Of a stretch of 64,000 nt of DNA, positions 28,867 through 45,424 are shown in pieces. Both the position numbers and the translations under genes were made by a program. The stretch's first letter is position 1. The number at the start of each line of letters is the position of its first letter. The DNA comes from Scylla paramamosain (Eukaryota; Arthropoda; Malacostraca; Decapoda; Portunidae), in NCBI RefSeq assembly GCF_035594125.1, contig NC_087181.1:6992840-7056839 (forward strand), in the 5' to 3' direction. Below the pieces are notes generated by a model. That model was not told the origin of the DNA, searched no databases, and saw nothing but the letters and a program-made list of their open reading frames with translations.

Positions 28867-30448
28867 TGAGTGTTTTCCAGCTTGTTAGATACGAAATTTC
28901 CAAAATGCATACAAAACAACCTATTTCGGATAACGAAACGACAATCCCAGAAACATGTCATATTTATATTTCTAAGCATATAGGCACCAAAACGCTAAAA
29001 AGCATGAAAAACAATCTATATGGGAAAATAACATTATCAAAAGCGTGTTTTTTGAGCGTTTTTGAGCTTCTTACGTACCAAACACTAAAAATGCGTGCAG
29101 AACGTCCTTTAAGGAGAAACTAAACTAACAAAAACGGGCATTTTGAGTGGTTTTAAGATTGTTATGCTATGCAAATTACTCTATTTTGGGAAACGAAATG
29201 ATATTAACAGAAAACTATATGAGTGTTTTCAACTTCTTATGTACCAAAGAGTTAAAACACGTGTATAGCACTCTATATGGAGAAACAAAACAACATTACA
29301 AAAAACGTGTATTATGAGTGTTTTTCCTCAAGATAGATACTAAAACTCCAAAATGCATATAAAGTACCCTATATAAAGAAACAACAACATTACCAAAAAA
29401 AAAAAAAAAACGTGTATTATAAGTGTTTTTCCACATGTTAGGTACCAAAACGCGAAAATGCATATGAAAAAGCAGAACAACACTACCAAAAAGTGCATTA
29501 TGAAAATTTTTGAGATTGTAAGTTGCTTAAAACCAAAAGTGCATGTAAAGCACATTATATGGGAAAAGAAAAGAATATTACCAAAAACGTGTCTTTTGAG
29601 TTTTTCAGCTTCTTACATATCAAAACGCTAAAACACATGTAAAACACCATTTATAGAGAAACAGAACAAAATGATCAAAAACGTGTTTTCAGCGTTTTCC
29701 CGCTTGTGAGGTACCAAAAACCCAAAATGGCTGCAAAGCACCCTTGGTGTGTACGAAACGACATTACAAGAAACGTGTCATATTAGTGTTTTTTTTTTTT
29801 TTTTTTTTTTTAGCGTATTAGGCAACTAAACAATAAAAAACCTGGAAAAAAAACTCTGTCAAAAACAAAACATTATGCAAACATCCTTTATGGGAAAACA
29901 TTACCAAAAAACGCGTGATTTGAGTGTTTTCCAAAACCACAAGATACTTGCAAAGTACACAATATGGGGAAACGAAACGATATTAACAGAAACGTGTATT
30001 ATGAGTTTTTCCAGCTTTCTAGGTAAAAGAACGCTAAAATACGTGAATAACACTCTATGTGAATAAACAGAACAACATTACCAAAAACGTGTATTTTTAA
30101 TGTTTTTAAATTGTTAGGTACCAAAACGCCAAAATGCATATAAGGCACCTTATATGGGAAAATAAAACGACATTGCCAAAAACGCGTCCTTTGGGTGTTT
30201 TTGAGCTTCTTAGGTACCAAATCGCCAAAGTGTGTGTAAAACACCCTATATGGGAAAAGCAAACATCTTTTGAGTGTTTTTTTTTCAGCTTCTTAGGTAC
30301 CAAAACGCTATAATGTATATAAACGTCCTTTACGAAGCAACACAACAACATTACCAAAAACGTGTGTGTTTTCCAGCTTGTTAGATACCAAAACGCCAAA
30401 ATGGGTTAAAGAAACGTCATTACCAGAAACGTGTCATTTGAGTGTTTT

Positions 30449-30501
30449 CAGCATATTAAGCACGAAGACGCTAAAAAAGCGTCTTCGTGCTTAATATGCT
30501 G
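30449..30501. repeat. Perfect 24-bp stem palindrome
   Basis: Arms 30,449-30,472 and 30,478-30,501 are exact reverse complements around AAAAA. The stem contains AGCACGAAGACGCT, derived from the TTAGGCACCAAAACGCT part of an L-type monomer with private changes. Confidence 0.95.
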
Positions 30502-30660
30502 AACATATGGAAAACACTATATGAAACACTATATGAAGACGCTTTTTTAGCGTCTTCGTGCTTAATATGCTGAACATATGGAAAACACTATATGAAACAC
30601 TATATGAAGACGCTTTTTTAGCGTCTTCGTGCTTAATATGCTGAACATATGGAAAACACT
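30501..30660. repeat. 71-bp tandem repeat of inverted arm
   Basis: After the palindrome, a 71-base unit is repeated: GAAGACGCTTTTTTAGCGTC starts at 30,536 and again at 30,607. Each unit carries a small hairpin (GACGCT / AGCGTC), then the word GTGCTTAATATGCTGAAC and ATATGGAAAACACTATATG. Three copies of the right-arm word are present in all. Copies are practically identical, so the expansion is recent. Confidence 0.92.
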
Positions 30661-31654
30661 ATATGAAACACTATACGAGTATGAACACTATATGAAAACA
30701 ATATGAAAACAAAACATTATCAAAAACGTGCATTTTGAGTGTTTTTGAGCTTCTTAGGTACCAAAACGGTAAAACCCGTGGAAAACACCCTTTATGGACA
30801 TTACCAAAAAACATGTGCCTTGAGTGTTTTTGAGATTCATAGGTACCAAAACACGAAAATGCATGGAAATCACCCGACATAGGGAAACGAAACGATATTA
30901 ACAGAAACGTGAATTATAAGATTTTTTTTTTTTAGCTTCTTATGTACGAAAACGGTAAAACACATGAATAGCACACTATAAGGAGAAACAGAACAACATT
31001 ATGAAAAAAACGTGAATTATTATTCCTTTTCCTCATGTTAGGTACCAAAACGCTAAAATACATACAAAGCACCTTATATGAAGAAACTGAACAACATCAA
31101 CAAAAATGTGTGTTATGAATGTTTTCGAGCTTGTTATTTACTAAAACGCTAAAGTGAATGCAAAGACCCCTATATGGGAAAAAGCAAACATTACCAAAAA
31201 ACGTGTCTTTTGAGTGTTTTTCAACTTCTTACGTACCAAAACGATAAGATACATACAAAATATCCCTTTATGGAGAAACAGAACATTAGCAAAAATGGGT
31301 TCTAAGTATTTTTGAGCTTGTTAATTACCAAAACGCAAAATGGATCTAAATTACCCGATATTGGGAGACGAAAGGTATTAACAGAAAGGACTCGTATTAG
31401 TGTTTTTCAGCTAAGGGACCAAAACCCTAGAACACGTGAATGGCACTCTATATGATGAAACAGAATGACATTACGAAAAGCGTGTATTATATGTGTTTTC
31501 CCCATTGTTAGGTACTAAAACGCCAAAATGAAAACAAATCATCCAGTATGAAAAAAAAAGAACAACCAAACCATGTAAAAAAAAGTGTTTTTAAACTTGT
31601 AAGTGCATGCAAAACACATTATATTGGAAAAGCAAACAGCTTTACCAAAAACAA

Positions 31655-33990
<2,336 letters not shown>

Positions 33991-34123
33991 ACCCTTTATG
34001 TTGAAACAGAATAACATAACTAGAAACAAGTATTTTAAGTGTTTTGGGGTTATTTCGTAAAAAAAGCGCTAAAATGCTTGCAAATTACCCTATATGGGGA
34101 AACAAAATGACATTACGAGAGAC

Positions 34124-34124
<1 letters not shown>
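33991..34124 (+). repeat. Satellite, short + segment before LINE
   Basis: D-type end (ACCCTTTATGTTGAAACAG) followed by an E-type monomer ending ACATTACGAGAGACG. The - to + turn at about 33,990 is a fold-back (TCAACATATAAGAGG against CCCTTTATGTTGA). Confidence 0.85.

Positions 34125-34219
<95 letters not shown>
34125..34219. repeat. (TA)n microsatellite at LINE 5' end
   Basis: About 95 bases of TA. It starts at the ACGTGTATTATG position of an E-type monomer (here ACGTATATA) and ends abruptly at the first non-TA base of the LINE (TGAGGAGGAGGCAG). Confidence 0.97.
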
Positions 34220-34221
<2 letters not shown>

Positions 34222-34262
34222 AGGAGGAGGCAGTAGACACCTGCCGAAACGATAATTACTCC

Positions 34263-34331
34263 CAGTGAGGTCTAAAGCACTGTTCAGGGGGTGCTGTGAA
34301 CTTATCATTAAACCCAGCTGTGACCTCACTG
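34263..34331 (+). other. Nested stem in LINE 5' leader
   Basis: CAGTGAGGTC (34,263-34,272) is the exact reverse complement of GACCTCACTG (34,322-34,331). AGCAC (34,276-34,280) pairs with GTGCT (34,291-34,295) inside it. The position, about 105 bases before the start codon, suggests a structured leader that could act in translation or RNA recognition. That role is inference only. Confidence 0.55.
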
Positions 34332-34436
34332 AACGTTTCCCTTTGTGTCTCACAACACAAGACAACTCTCTTCCTCCACACAAAACTACAAGCACCTAAT
34401 AACACACACACCCTTCACTCAAAAAAATTTAAAATC

Positions 34437-37395
34437 ATGGCGACTCCTACACCAGCCTCGGAGTCCCCATCTGGGGAGGGGACCATAAATGTCCCCAGGT
34501 CGGACTGCCTTTCCGTCGACGACCCTAAGCGTCTTGACACCCTCCTCAACTTTTTCTTCATTAACTTCTGCAACATTCGCGGTCTAAGATCTAATTTTCA
34601 ATCTGTAGAACACCACCTCTCATCTTTTAAACCTCATCTTCTTTTCCTCACTGAAACTCAGGTGTCTGAGGCAACTGACAGTAGCCCCTTTTCTGTTCCC
34701 TCCTACTTTCTCTATCCTCATTTTCGATCCAAAGCTGGATGCTGCGTTTATGTGCGCAATGACTTAACCTGCTCTCGTGCCCACGCTCTTGAATCTTCCG
34801 AGTTTTCCACCATCTGGCTACGACTACAGAGTCATTCTCATACTAAATTTATCTGTGCTGTATACCTCTCTCCTAACTCCTCTGACTATAAGAAATTCTT
34901 TGACTACTTAACTTCCAAAGTGGAGCACATTCTGACCCTCTTCCCTTTTGCAGAGATCTCCATTCTTGGAGACTTCAATGTTCACCACCAGCTTTGGCTT
35001 TCCTCTCCCTTCACTGACCATCCTGGTGAACTAGCCTACAACTTTGCTATCCTCCATGACCTAGAGCAATTGGTGCAACACCCTACTCGTATTCCTGACC
35101 GTCTTGGAGATACGCCCAACATTCTTGACCTCTTCCTGACCTCTAATCCTTCTGCTTATGCTGTCACCCTTTCTTCTCCGTTGGGCTCCTCCGATCACAA
35201 TCTCATATCTTTATCTTGTCCTATCACTCCAATCCCTCCTCAGGATCCCCCTAAGCGAAGGTGTCTCTGGCGTTTTGCCTCTGCTAGTTGGGGGGACCTG
35301 AGGAGGTATTTTGCTGATTTTCCTTGGAATGACTACTGCTTCCGTGTCAGAGACCCGTCTTTGTGTGCTGAGCGCACAGAGGTGATAGTGTCTGGCATGG
35401 AGGCGTACATTCCTCACTCTTTTTCTCATCCTAAACCTTCTAAACCTTGGTTTAACACAGCTTGTTCTCGTGCTATACATGATAGAGAGGTGGGCCACAA
35501 AAGGTACTTAAGCATTCCTTCACCAGAATCTCATGCACTTTATATTTCTGCCCGGAACCATGCCAAGTCTGTTCTCCAACTAGCCAAAAACTCCTTCATT
35601 AACAGAAAATGTCAAAACCCTTCAAGATCTAACTCCCCTCGTGATTTCTGGAATCTAACCAAAAATATCTCCAATAACTTTGCTTCTTCTTCTTTCCCTC
35701 CTCTACTTCAACCAGATGGCACCACTGCTATCACATCTATTTCTAAAGCTGAACTCTTTGCTCAAACCTTTGCTAAAAACTCTACCTTGGACGATTCTGG
35801 GCTTGTTCCTCCCTCTCCTCCACCCTCTGACTACTTCATGCCACGTATTAAAATTCTTCGTAATGATGTTTTCCATGCCCTCGCTGGCCTAAACCCTCGG
35901 AAGGCTTATGGACCTGATGGGGTCCCTCCTATTGTTCTCCGAAACTGTGCCTCCGTGCTTGCACCTTGCCTAGTCAAACTCTTTCAGCTCTGTCTGTCAA
36001 CATCTACCTTTCCTTCTTGCTGGAAGTTTGCCTACATTCAACCTGTTCCTAAAAAGGGTGACCGCTCTAATCCCTCAAACTACCGTCCTATTGCTTTAAT
36101 TTCCTGCTTATCTAAAGTTTTTGAATCTATCCTCAACAGGAAGATTCTTAAACATCTATCACTTCACAACCTTCTATCTGATCGCCAGTATGGGTTCCGT
36201 CAAGGCCGCTCTACTGATGATCTTCTGGCTTTCCTTACTGAGTCTTGGTCATCCTCTTTTAGAGACTTTGATGAAACTTTTGCTGTTGCCTTGGACATAT
36301 CAAAAGCCTTTGATAGAGTCTGGCACAAAGCTTTGATTTCCAAACTACCCTCCTACGGTTTCTATCCTTCTCTCTGTAACTTCATCTCAAGTTTCCTTTC
36401 TGACCGTTCTATTGCTGTTGTGGTAGACGGTCACTGTTCTTCTCCTAAATCTATTAACAGTGGTGTTCCTCAGGGTTCTGTCCTGTCACCCACTCTCTTC
36501 TTATTATTCATTAATGATCTTCTAAATCAAACTTCTTGTCCTATCCACTCCTATGCTGATGATACCACCCTACACTTTTCCACGTCTTTTCATAGACGTC
36601 CAACCCTTCAGGAGGTAAACATATCACGCAGGGAAGCCACAGAACGCCTGACTTCTGATCTTTCTAAAATTTCTGATTGGGGCAGAGCAAACTTGGTATT
36701 GTTCAATGCCTCAAAAACTCAATTCCTCCATCTATCAACTCGACACAATCTTCCAGACAACTATCCCCTTTTCTTCAATGACACTCAACTGTCCCCCTCT
36801 TCTACACTGAACATCCTCGGTTTGTCCTTTACTTATAATCTGAACTGGAAACTTCACATCTCATCTCTAGCTAAAACAGCTTCTATGAAGTTAGGTGTTC
36901 TGAGACGTCTCCGCCAGTTTCTCTCACCCCCCCCAGCTGCTAACTCTGTACAAGGGCCTTATCCGTCCATGTATGGAGTATGCTTCACATGTCTGGGGGG
37001 GTTCCACTCATACTGCTCTTCTAGACAGGGTGGAATCAAAAGCTTTTCGTCTCATCAACTCCTCTCCTCTAACTGACTGTCTTCAGCCCCTCTCTCACCG
37101 CCGCAATGTTGCATATCTAGCTGTCTTCTACCGCTATTTTCATGCCAACTGCTCTTCTGATCTTGCTAACTGCATGCCTCCCCTCCTTCCGCGGCCTCGC
37201 TGCACAAGACTTTCTTCTTTCTCTCACCCCTATTCTGTCCACCTCTCTAACGCAAGAGTTAACCAGTATTCTCAATCATTCATCCCTTTCTCTGGTAAAC
37301 TCTGGAACTCCTTGCCTGCTTCTGTATTTCCACCTTCCTATGACTTGAATTCCTTCAAGAGGGAGGTTTCAAGACACTTATCCACCAATTTTTGA
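34437..37395 (+). pseudogene. LINE endonuclease/reverse transcriptase, frameshifted
   Basis: The start is the first ATG of the frame (34,437), in a strong context (ATCATGG). Residue numbers count from it. The AP endonuclease has Asn46 in CNIRGL, Glu73 in LTETQ, GDFN around 179 and SDHN at 252-255. A linker follows, then reverse transcriptase with GPDG at 492, [28 protein letters not shown] (Asp620), [10 protein letters not shown] at 676 and catalytic YADD at 706-709. The frame shifts at an 8-C run (36,927-36,934), where the other copy has 7 bases. The natural frame then continues ([10 protein letters not shown]...) through a Cys-containing C-terminal region to a stop at 37,393-37,395. Corrected for that one base the protein would be about 985 residues. 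As read, translation leaves frame and stops at 37,076, losing the C-terminal part. No RNase H is seen. The product would nick target DNA and copy element RNA in the nucleus. Confidence 0.93.
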
Positions 37396-37487
37396 CCGCT
37401 GCTTTGACCCTTTTGAGGGACTGGCATTTCGGTGGGCATTTTTTTTTATTGGATTTTTGTTGCCCTTGGCCAGTGTCCTTCCTACAT

Positions 37488-37647
<160 letters not shown>

Positions 37648-39415
37648 CGTTTGGAAGTACCAAAAACACTGAAAAGAGTGAATAACATTTTATATGGAGA
37701 AACAGAGCAACATTACCAAAAACGTGTATTTTGAGTGTATTTCACTTTGTTAAGTACCAAAACGCCAAAATGCATGCAAAACACCCAAAGGAAACGAAAT
37801 TTCCAGGAACGTGTCATTTGAGTTTCATGAGTGTTCATGGAAAGCACCCTATATGAGAAACCAAAACAATATTATAAAGAAAACGTCTTTTAAGTGTTTT
37901 GAGGGATCTTACGTACCAAAACGCTGAAGCACATGCAAAAAATCCTTTAAGGAGAAACAGTATAACTTTAGCAAAAACGTGTATTTTGAGTGTTTTTGAG
38001 CTTGTTACATAGAAAAATGTAAAAATTCATGAAAAATACTTTATATGGGGAAACGTAAAGCCATTACGAAAAACGTGCATTGTAGGAGTTTTTAGATTTT
38101 TAGGTATAAAAAAGCTAAAATGCATAAATATCACTCTAAAGCGAGAAACACATTACCAAAGAAGTGTATTTTGAGTGTTTTTCACATCATCAGGTACTAA
38201 AACCGTAAAATGGAGGTAAAGCACCCTATATGGGGAAACGAAACGACATTACCAGAAACGTGTCTTTTAAGTGTTTTTGAGCATGGTAAGCACGGAAACG
38301 CTAAGAAACAGAACAACATTACCAAAAACGTATATTATGAGTGTTTTTCACATTTTCAGCTACCAAAAACGCAAAAAAACATGCAAAGCCAGCTATATGG
38401 TGAAATAAAATGACATTATCAAAAACGTGTCTTTTAAGTGTTTTTTATTTTCAGTGCGTTAACAGTAAAACGCTAAAAAGCAGTGGAATCACTCCATTTG
38501 GGGAAAAAAAGCATTACAAAAACCTGTATTTTTAAACTTTTTTTTTTACACTTTTACATAAAAAAAAAAAAACGCTAAATCACATGCAAAAACCCTTTTT
38601 GGAGAAACAGAATAACATTGCCCAAAACGTTTATTTTCAGTGTTTTGAGCTTCTTACTAAGAAAAAAAAAAAAACACGTCAAAATGCATGCAAAGCACTC
38701 TATGAATAGAGGAATGGACAATAAGTGATAAGTGTATTACGAGTGTTTTTTGAGTTTTTAGGCACCAAAACGCAAAAAAAACGTGTTTTTGGTGTTTTCC
38801 ACTTTGTTAGGTTCCGAATCGCCAAAAAAGCATACAAGGCATCCTTTATAAGGAAACAAAAGGACATTACGAGAAACGTGTATAATGAGTACCAAAACGC
38901 TAAAACGGCTCAGTAGTAGTCTATATGGACAAACAGAACAACATTACATAAAAAGAGTATTTTGACTGTATTTCGCACTTAGGTACCAAAACACCAAAAT
39001 GCATCTAAAGCCTTCTTAATGATGAAACGAAACGACATTACGTTTCTTCTGTTGTTTTTGTGTTAGAAACCAAATCGCTAAAAAGGCACCATATTTGGAA
39101 ATAAAAAAAAAAAAAAGCTAGCAAAAACGCGTCTATAGAGTATTTTTGACCTTTTGTACCAAAACGCTAAAATGCGTGCAAAACAACCATCATTAAGTAA
39201 CGTGTATTTCATAAATAAAAAAAATAAATAAAAAAAAACGGCTATTTCTAGTGTTTTTCAGCTTCTTACGTACAAAAAGACCAAAAGGCTTCTAAAGCAC
39301 CCTATATGATGAAGCAAAACGACATTACAAAAACACGTATTATGAGTGTTTTTGAGTTTCTTAGGTACCAAAACGCTACAAAGCGTGAACAGCAAAGCAC
39401 TCTTAATGGAGAAAA

Positions 39416-39528
<113 letters not shown>

Positions 39529-40055
39529 TTTTAACCATCTCAGGTACTGAAACGACAATATGCATGCAAAAGCATCCTATATGGGGAAACGAAAAGATAT
39601 TACGAGAAACGTGTATTATGAGTGATTTTGCGCTTCTTAGGCTCGAAAACGCTAAAACGCATGGGTAGCACACTGTTTGGAGAAACAGTACATAATTACG
39701 AAAAAAAAAAACGTGAAATTTGAGTGTTTTTCACATTGTTAGGTTATAAAATGCCAAAGTGCTTGCAAATTCCTCTACGGGGGTAAATGAAACGACATGA
39801 CAAGAAAAATGTCTTGTATTTTTTCAACACATCCTAATTAGCATGGAAAGTATCCTATATGAGAATACAACATAACATCACCAAAAACGTATCTTTTAAG
39901 CGTTTGCTTCTTACGTTCCAAAATGCTAAAACACATCCAAAACACCTTTTATGGAGGAACAGAATAACATCACCAAAAACGTGTATTTTGAGTGTTTTGA
40001 GCTTGTTACATACAAAAACACCAAAAAACATGCAAAGGGGAAACGAAAAGGAAAG

Positions 40056-40093
40056 GAAATTACGAAATTACGAAATTACGAAAGGAAATTACG
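40056..40093. repeat. GAAATTAC short tandem
   Basis: Three to four copies of an 8-base GAAATTAC-like word, grown out of the GACATTACGAGAAACG part of an E-type monomer. Confidence 0.75.
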
Positions 40094-42263
40094 AGAAACG
40101 TGTATTATGAGTGTCTGAGTTTCTTAAAGTACAAAACATTAAATCAACTGAATAGCACTCTTAATGGAGAAACATAATAACATTACCAAAAACGTGGTTT
40201 TTGAGTGTTTTTCACCATGTTATGTAACGAAACACTAAAAATGCATGCATAGCACCCTATATGGCGAAACCAAATAACATTACGAAAAACGTGTATTATA
40301 AGTGTTTTAGAGCGTCTTAGGTACCAAAACGCTAATACGCATAAATAGCGTTCTACGGAGAAAAATGACATTACCAAAAACGTTTAATTAAAATATTCTT
40401 TACAGTGTTAGGTACCAAAACGCCAAAATGGATGCAAAATTCCCTATATAGGGAAATGAAACTATAATTCCAGAAACGTCTTTTGCATGATTTTCAGCGT
40501 GTTAAGCAACAAAACGCTAAATAGCATTCAAAACACCGGATATGGGAAAACAAAATAACATCACCAAAAACGTGTCTTGAATATTTTCAAAATCCTTAAA
40601 ACGCATGTAAAACACCCTTTATAGAGAAAAGAATAACATTACAAAAAAAAAGAATTTTTTTTTCTTTTCCTTACAAAAACGCCAGAATGCATGGAAAGCA
40701 CTCTATATGGAGAAACAAAAGGACATTACGAGACACGTGTATTATTATAGGACCAAAGGCTCCTATGTGCGGAAACGAAAGGACATTACGAGAAAAGATG
40801 TGTTTTGAATGTTTTTGAGAGTGGTAGGCACCAAACCGCCAGATAGCAGGGGAATAACCCTATATGGGAATAAAAACATCACCAAGAAAGTGTCTTTTGA
40901 GTGTTTTTGAGCTTCTTACGTACCAAAACGTTAAAACGCATACAAAATTTGTGGAGAAACACAATAACGTGAATTTTGAGTCTTTTTAGCTTGTTATCTA
41001 AAAAAAAACGCCAAAATGATTGCAAAGCACCATATATGGAAAAAAGAAAGTATATTTTGAGAAATGTGCAGTTTTTTTTTTTTTTTTTTTTTTTTAGTTT
41101 CTTAGGTACCAAAACGCTAATGCTTGTGAATAGCACTCTTCATGGAGAAACAGAACAACATTATCAAAAACATGTTTTTAAGCGTTTTTAACATTGTTAA
41201 AGGAACGTATCTTTTCAGTGTTTATGAACGTGTTGAACACCAAAAGACTAAAAGAATACAAAGCACCAAATATGGAAAAACAAAACGACTTAACCAAAAA
41301 CGTGTATTTTGAGTGTTTTTGAGCTAGTTATGTACCAAAAACGCTAAAACACATGTAAAATACCTTTTATGGGGAACAGAAGAACTTTATCAAAAAACGT
41401 GTGTTTAGAGTTTTTGAGCTTGTTACATAGAAAAACGTCAAAATGGATGCAAAGTATCCTATATAATGAACCGAAAAGATATTACGAGAAACGAGTAATT
41501 TGAGTGTTTTAGAGCTTCTTAGGTACCTAAATACGAATAGCACTCTATATGAATAAAAAGATCAAAATTACCAAAAAAGTGTATTTTGAGTTTTTTTTTT
41601 CACAATGTTATGTACTAAAACGCTAAAATGTATGTGAAGCACCATGTACTGGGCAACGAAACGACATTTCCAGTAACATGTCTTTTGAATGTTTATAGCC
41701 ATGCTTGGCACGAAAACGCGAAAAAACATCGAAAGCTCACTATATAGGAAATGAAACCATGTAACTTTTGAGTGTTTTTGAGCTACCTACCTACTAAGAC
41801 CCTAAAACACATGCAAAACACGCTTGACAGAGAAACAGAAAAAAAAATTGTATTTTGAATGTTTTTGAGCCTGTTACGTAGAAAAAAAACAAAATGCATG
41901 GAAAGCACTATTAGCAAAGGAAAAAAAAAAAACATTACAAGAACCATGTATTATGAGAGATTTAGAGCTTTTTAGATACCAAAACGCTAAAAAGGATGAA
42001 AGATAATAAAATTACCAGAAATGTGCTTTTTGAGTGTTTTTTTCACATTATGTACCAAAACGCTAAAATGTTTGAAAATCACCCCATATGGAGAAAAGAA
42101 AGGAATTAATGAGAAGCGTATATTATGTATGTTTTGAGTTTCTTTGGTACCAAAACGCTAAAACGTGTGAATACCTGCTATGTGGAAAAACCGAACACCA
42201 TTTCCAAAAACGTATTTTCAGTGCATCCAAACCATTCTATATGTGGAAAGGAAACGAAACGTG

Positions 42264-42467
<204 letters not shown>

Positions 42468-45424
42468 TAATGATGTTTTGTTTTCGCGTGCTTTCCGTGC
42501 TTTTTAGTTTTTTTGGTGCATAATATGTTCAAAACACCCAGATGACACGTTCCTTGTTATATCGTTTCATTACCGTTAAATAGAGTGCTTTGCATGTATT
42601 TTTTTGCGTTTTAGTACCTAATAATCTTAAAAAAAAAATTCAAAACACACGTTTTTGGCAATGCTGTTCTATTTCTCCATGAAGGGCGTTTTGCATGCGT
42701 TTTAACGTTTTAATATGTAATATGCTGAAAAAAACAAAGAAAAGATACTTTTTTTTTTGTATTGTGTTTTCTTCTCCTATAAAGGGAATTTTTGCATACA
42801 CCGGTGATTTGGTACCAAACAACCTTAAAAAAAAAAGAAAGGAAAAAAAAACTGAAAAGACACGTTTTTGGTAACGTTGTTTTCTTTTACCATTAAATGT
42901 GTCGTGCATGGAATTTGGCCTTTAAGTACATTCAATATACGTTTTTTTTTCTTTTATGTTGTTTTGCTTATCCATATAGAATGCTATAAACTTGTCTTAG
43001 CCTTTTCTCACCTAAAAATCCAAAAAAAAAATTCCTAATACACGTTTCTGTTAATATCGTTTCGTTTCCCCATATCGGTTTCTTTGCTTGCATTTTTGGC
43101 GTTTTGTTAACTAACAAGCTAAAAAAAAAAAAAAGAAAAGAAAAAAAAAATTTGCTGGGTTTTTTTCCCAATAAAAGGTGTTTTGGACGCGATTTAGCGT
43201 TTTGGTACGTAAGAAACTAAAAAAAAAAAAAAACACTCAAAAGACATGTTTTTCATAATGTTTTGTTTTCAAATATAGATTGTTTTCCATGCTCTTTATC
43301 GTTTGTTGCCTAATATGCTCAAAAACACGCATGTAACATGTTTCTGGTGGTGTCGTTTCTTTAACCCAAATAAGTTGCTTTGCATGCATTTTGGAGTTTT
43401 GCTAACTAGCTGTAAAACACTTATAACACAGGTTTGGTAATCTTGTTCTGTTTCTCCATAAAGGATGTTTTGCATGCATTTTAGCGTTTTGATACGTAAG
43501 AAGAAAAACACTCAAACGACACGTTTTTTACAATGTTGTTTTGTTTTTCCCAAATAGGGTGATTTGCATCCACTTTAGCGTTTTGGTAAAAATAAGCTAG
43601 AAAATACTCAGGTTTCCTGTAATGTCATTTCGTTACCCCAAATAGAGTGCTTTACGTGCATTTTGGCGTTTTAGTACCTAAAAAGCTGGATAACACTCAA
43701 AATACACATTTTTGGTAATGTTCTATTTCTCCATAAAAAAAAAGCGCTTTGCATGTGTTATAGCGATTTGGTACGCAAGAAGTCGTAAAACACTCAATAG
43801 ACAAGTTTTAGTAATGTTCTTTTCTTTTCCCATAAAGGATGTTTTGCATGCATTTTGGCGCTTTTGTACCTAACAAGCTCAAAAAACTTTTAATACACGT
43901 TTTTGGTTAATGTTGTTCATTTTTTTCTTCATGGAGAGCTTCTTCATGTATGTATTTTGGCGTTTTCGTACCTAACATGAGGAAAAACACTCATAGTACA
44001 CGTACATTACATAGTACATTACAACATAGGTAATGTTGTTCTGCTTCTTTATATATGGTTCTTTGAATGCATTTTCGAGTTTTAGTATCTAATATGTGGA
44101 AAAACCCTCATAATACAAGTTTTTTCATAATGTTACTCCGTTTCTCCATATAGAGTGTTATTCATGTATTTTAGCATTTTATTGCATAAGAAGTTGAAAA
44201 GACATAACATTTCTGTTAAAATAGTTTCTTTTCCCAATATCTCAATATCTGGTAATTTGCATGCATTTTGATGTTTTGGTACCTAACAAACTCAAAAACA
44301 CTCAAAAGAAATATTTTTTGCTGATGTTTTTGTTTCTCCATAAACGGTGTTTTGGATGCGTTTTAGCAGTTTGGTGCGTAAGAAGCACTCAAATGACACG
44401 TTTTTAATCAAGCATTTTTATTTTTCCATATAGAGTGTTTTCCACGATTTTTTTTTTTTTTAGCATTTGATGCCTTATATAATAATAATAAAAAGCACGT
44501 TTCTGGTAATGTTATTTTCTTACCCTAAATAAGGTGATTTGCATGCATTTTCGGATTTTGCTTCTTAACTTTGTGGAAAAAATAAAAAACTCATTATTTT
44601 GTTAATGTTGTTCTGTTTTTTCATAAGTGGTGTTTTCCACGCGTTGTAACGTTTTGGTACATAAGAAGCAGAAAACACACAAAAGAAGTTTTTTATAATG
44701 TTTGATTGTCCCAAATACGGTTCTTTGCATGCACTTTACTGTTTTGTTAACTAACAAGCACAAAAATAATAATATCTTTTCATTTCCCAATATCATTTGA
44801 TTTTCATGCATTTTGGCGTTTTAGTACCTAACAAGTTCAAAAACACTCAAAATACCAGTTTTTGGTATTGATGTTCTGTTTTCCTATTGAGTTTTTGAGC
44901 GTTTTAGCGATTTGGTACGTAATAAGCTCAAAACACTCAAAAGACACGTTTTTGATAATGTTGGTTTCTTTTCTTTTCCGGTAATATGTTTTATATTCTT
45001 TTTACCCTTTTGATGTCTAATATGCAAAAAAAAAAAAAAAAAAACTCAAATGGGGCGTTTCAGGTAATGTCGTTTCATTACACAAAGTAGGGTGTTTTGC
45101 ATGTATTTTGTCGTTTTGGTACCTAATAAGCTGAAAAAACACTCAAAACACACGTTATTTGTCAATAAAGACGTTTTGCATGCGTTTTAGAGTTTTCATA
45201 CGTAAGAAAATGAGTAAAAAAAAAATATTCATAAGAGTTTTCGGTAAAGTTCTTTTCTTTTTCAATACAGATTCTTTTGCATGCAGTTTGGCGTTTTGGT
45301 ACCTGACAACCTTAAAAAGAGTACATGTTTTTTGGTAATATTTTTTTTTGTTTTTTGGTAATATTCTTCTGTTTCTTCATATAAGGTACTTTGTATTTAT
45401 TTTGAAGCTTTAATATTTAACATC

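Noticed and set aside
34296..34436. An upstream extension of the LINE frame by 47 codons
   Set aside because: It begins with GTG, which is unlikely as a eukaryotic start. The first ATG is at 34,437 in a good context, so the upstream part is taken as leader.
34090..35498. Antisense frames over the LINE leader and endonuclease
   Set aside because: They are shadows of the sense coding frame or of the TA tract, with no recognisable domain.
36927..36934. Programmed ribosomal frameshift at the C run of the LINE
   Set aside because: The second copy has an in-frame 7-base sequence at the same place, so a mutation or sequencing indel is more likely than a conserved slippery site.
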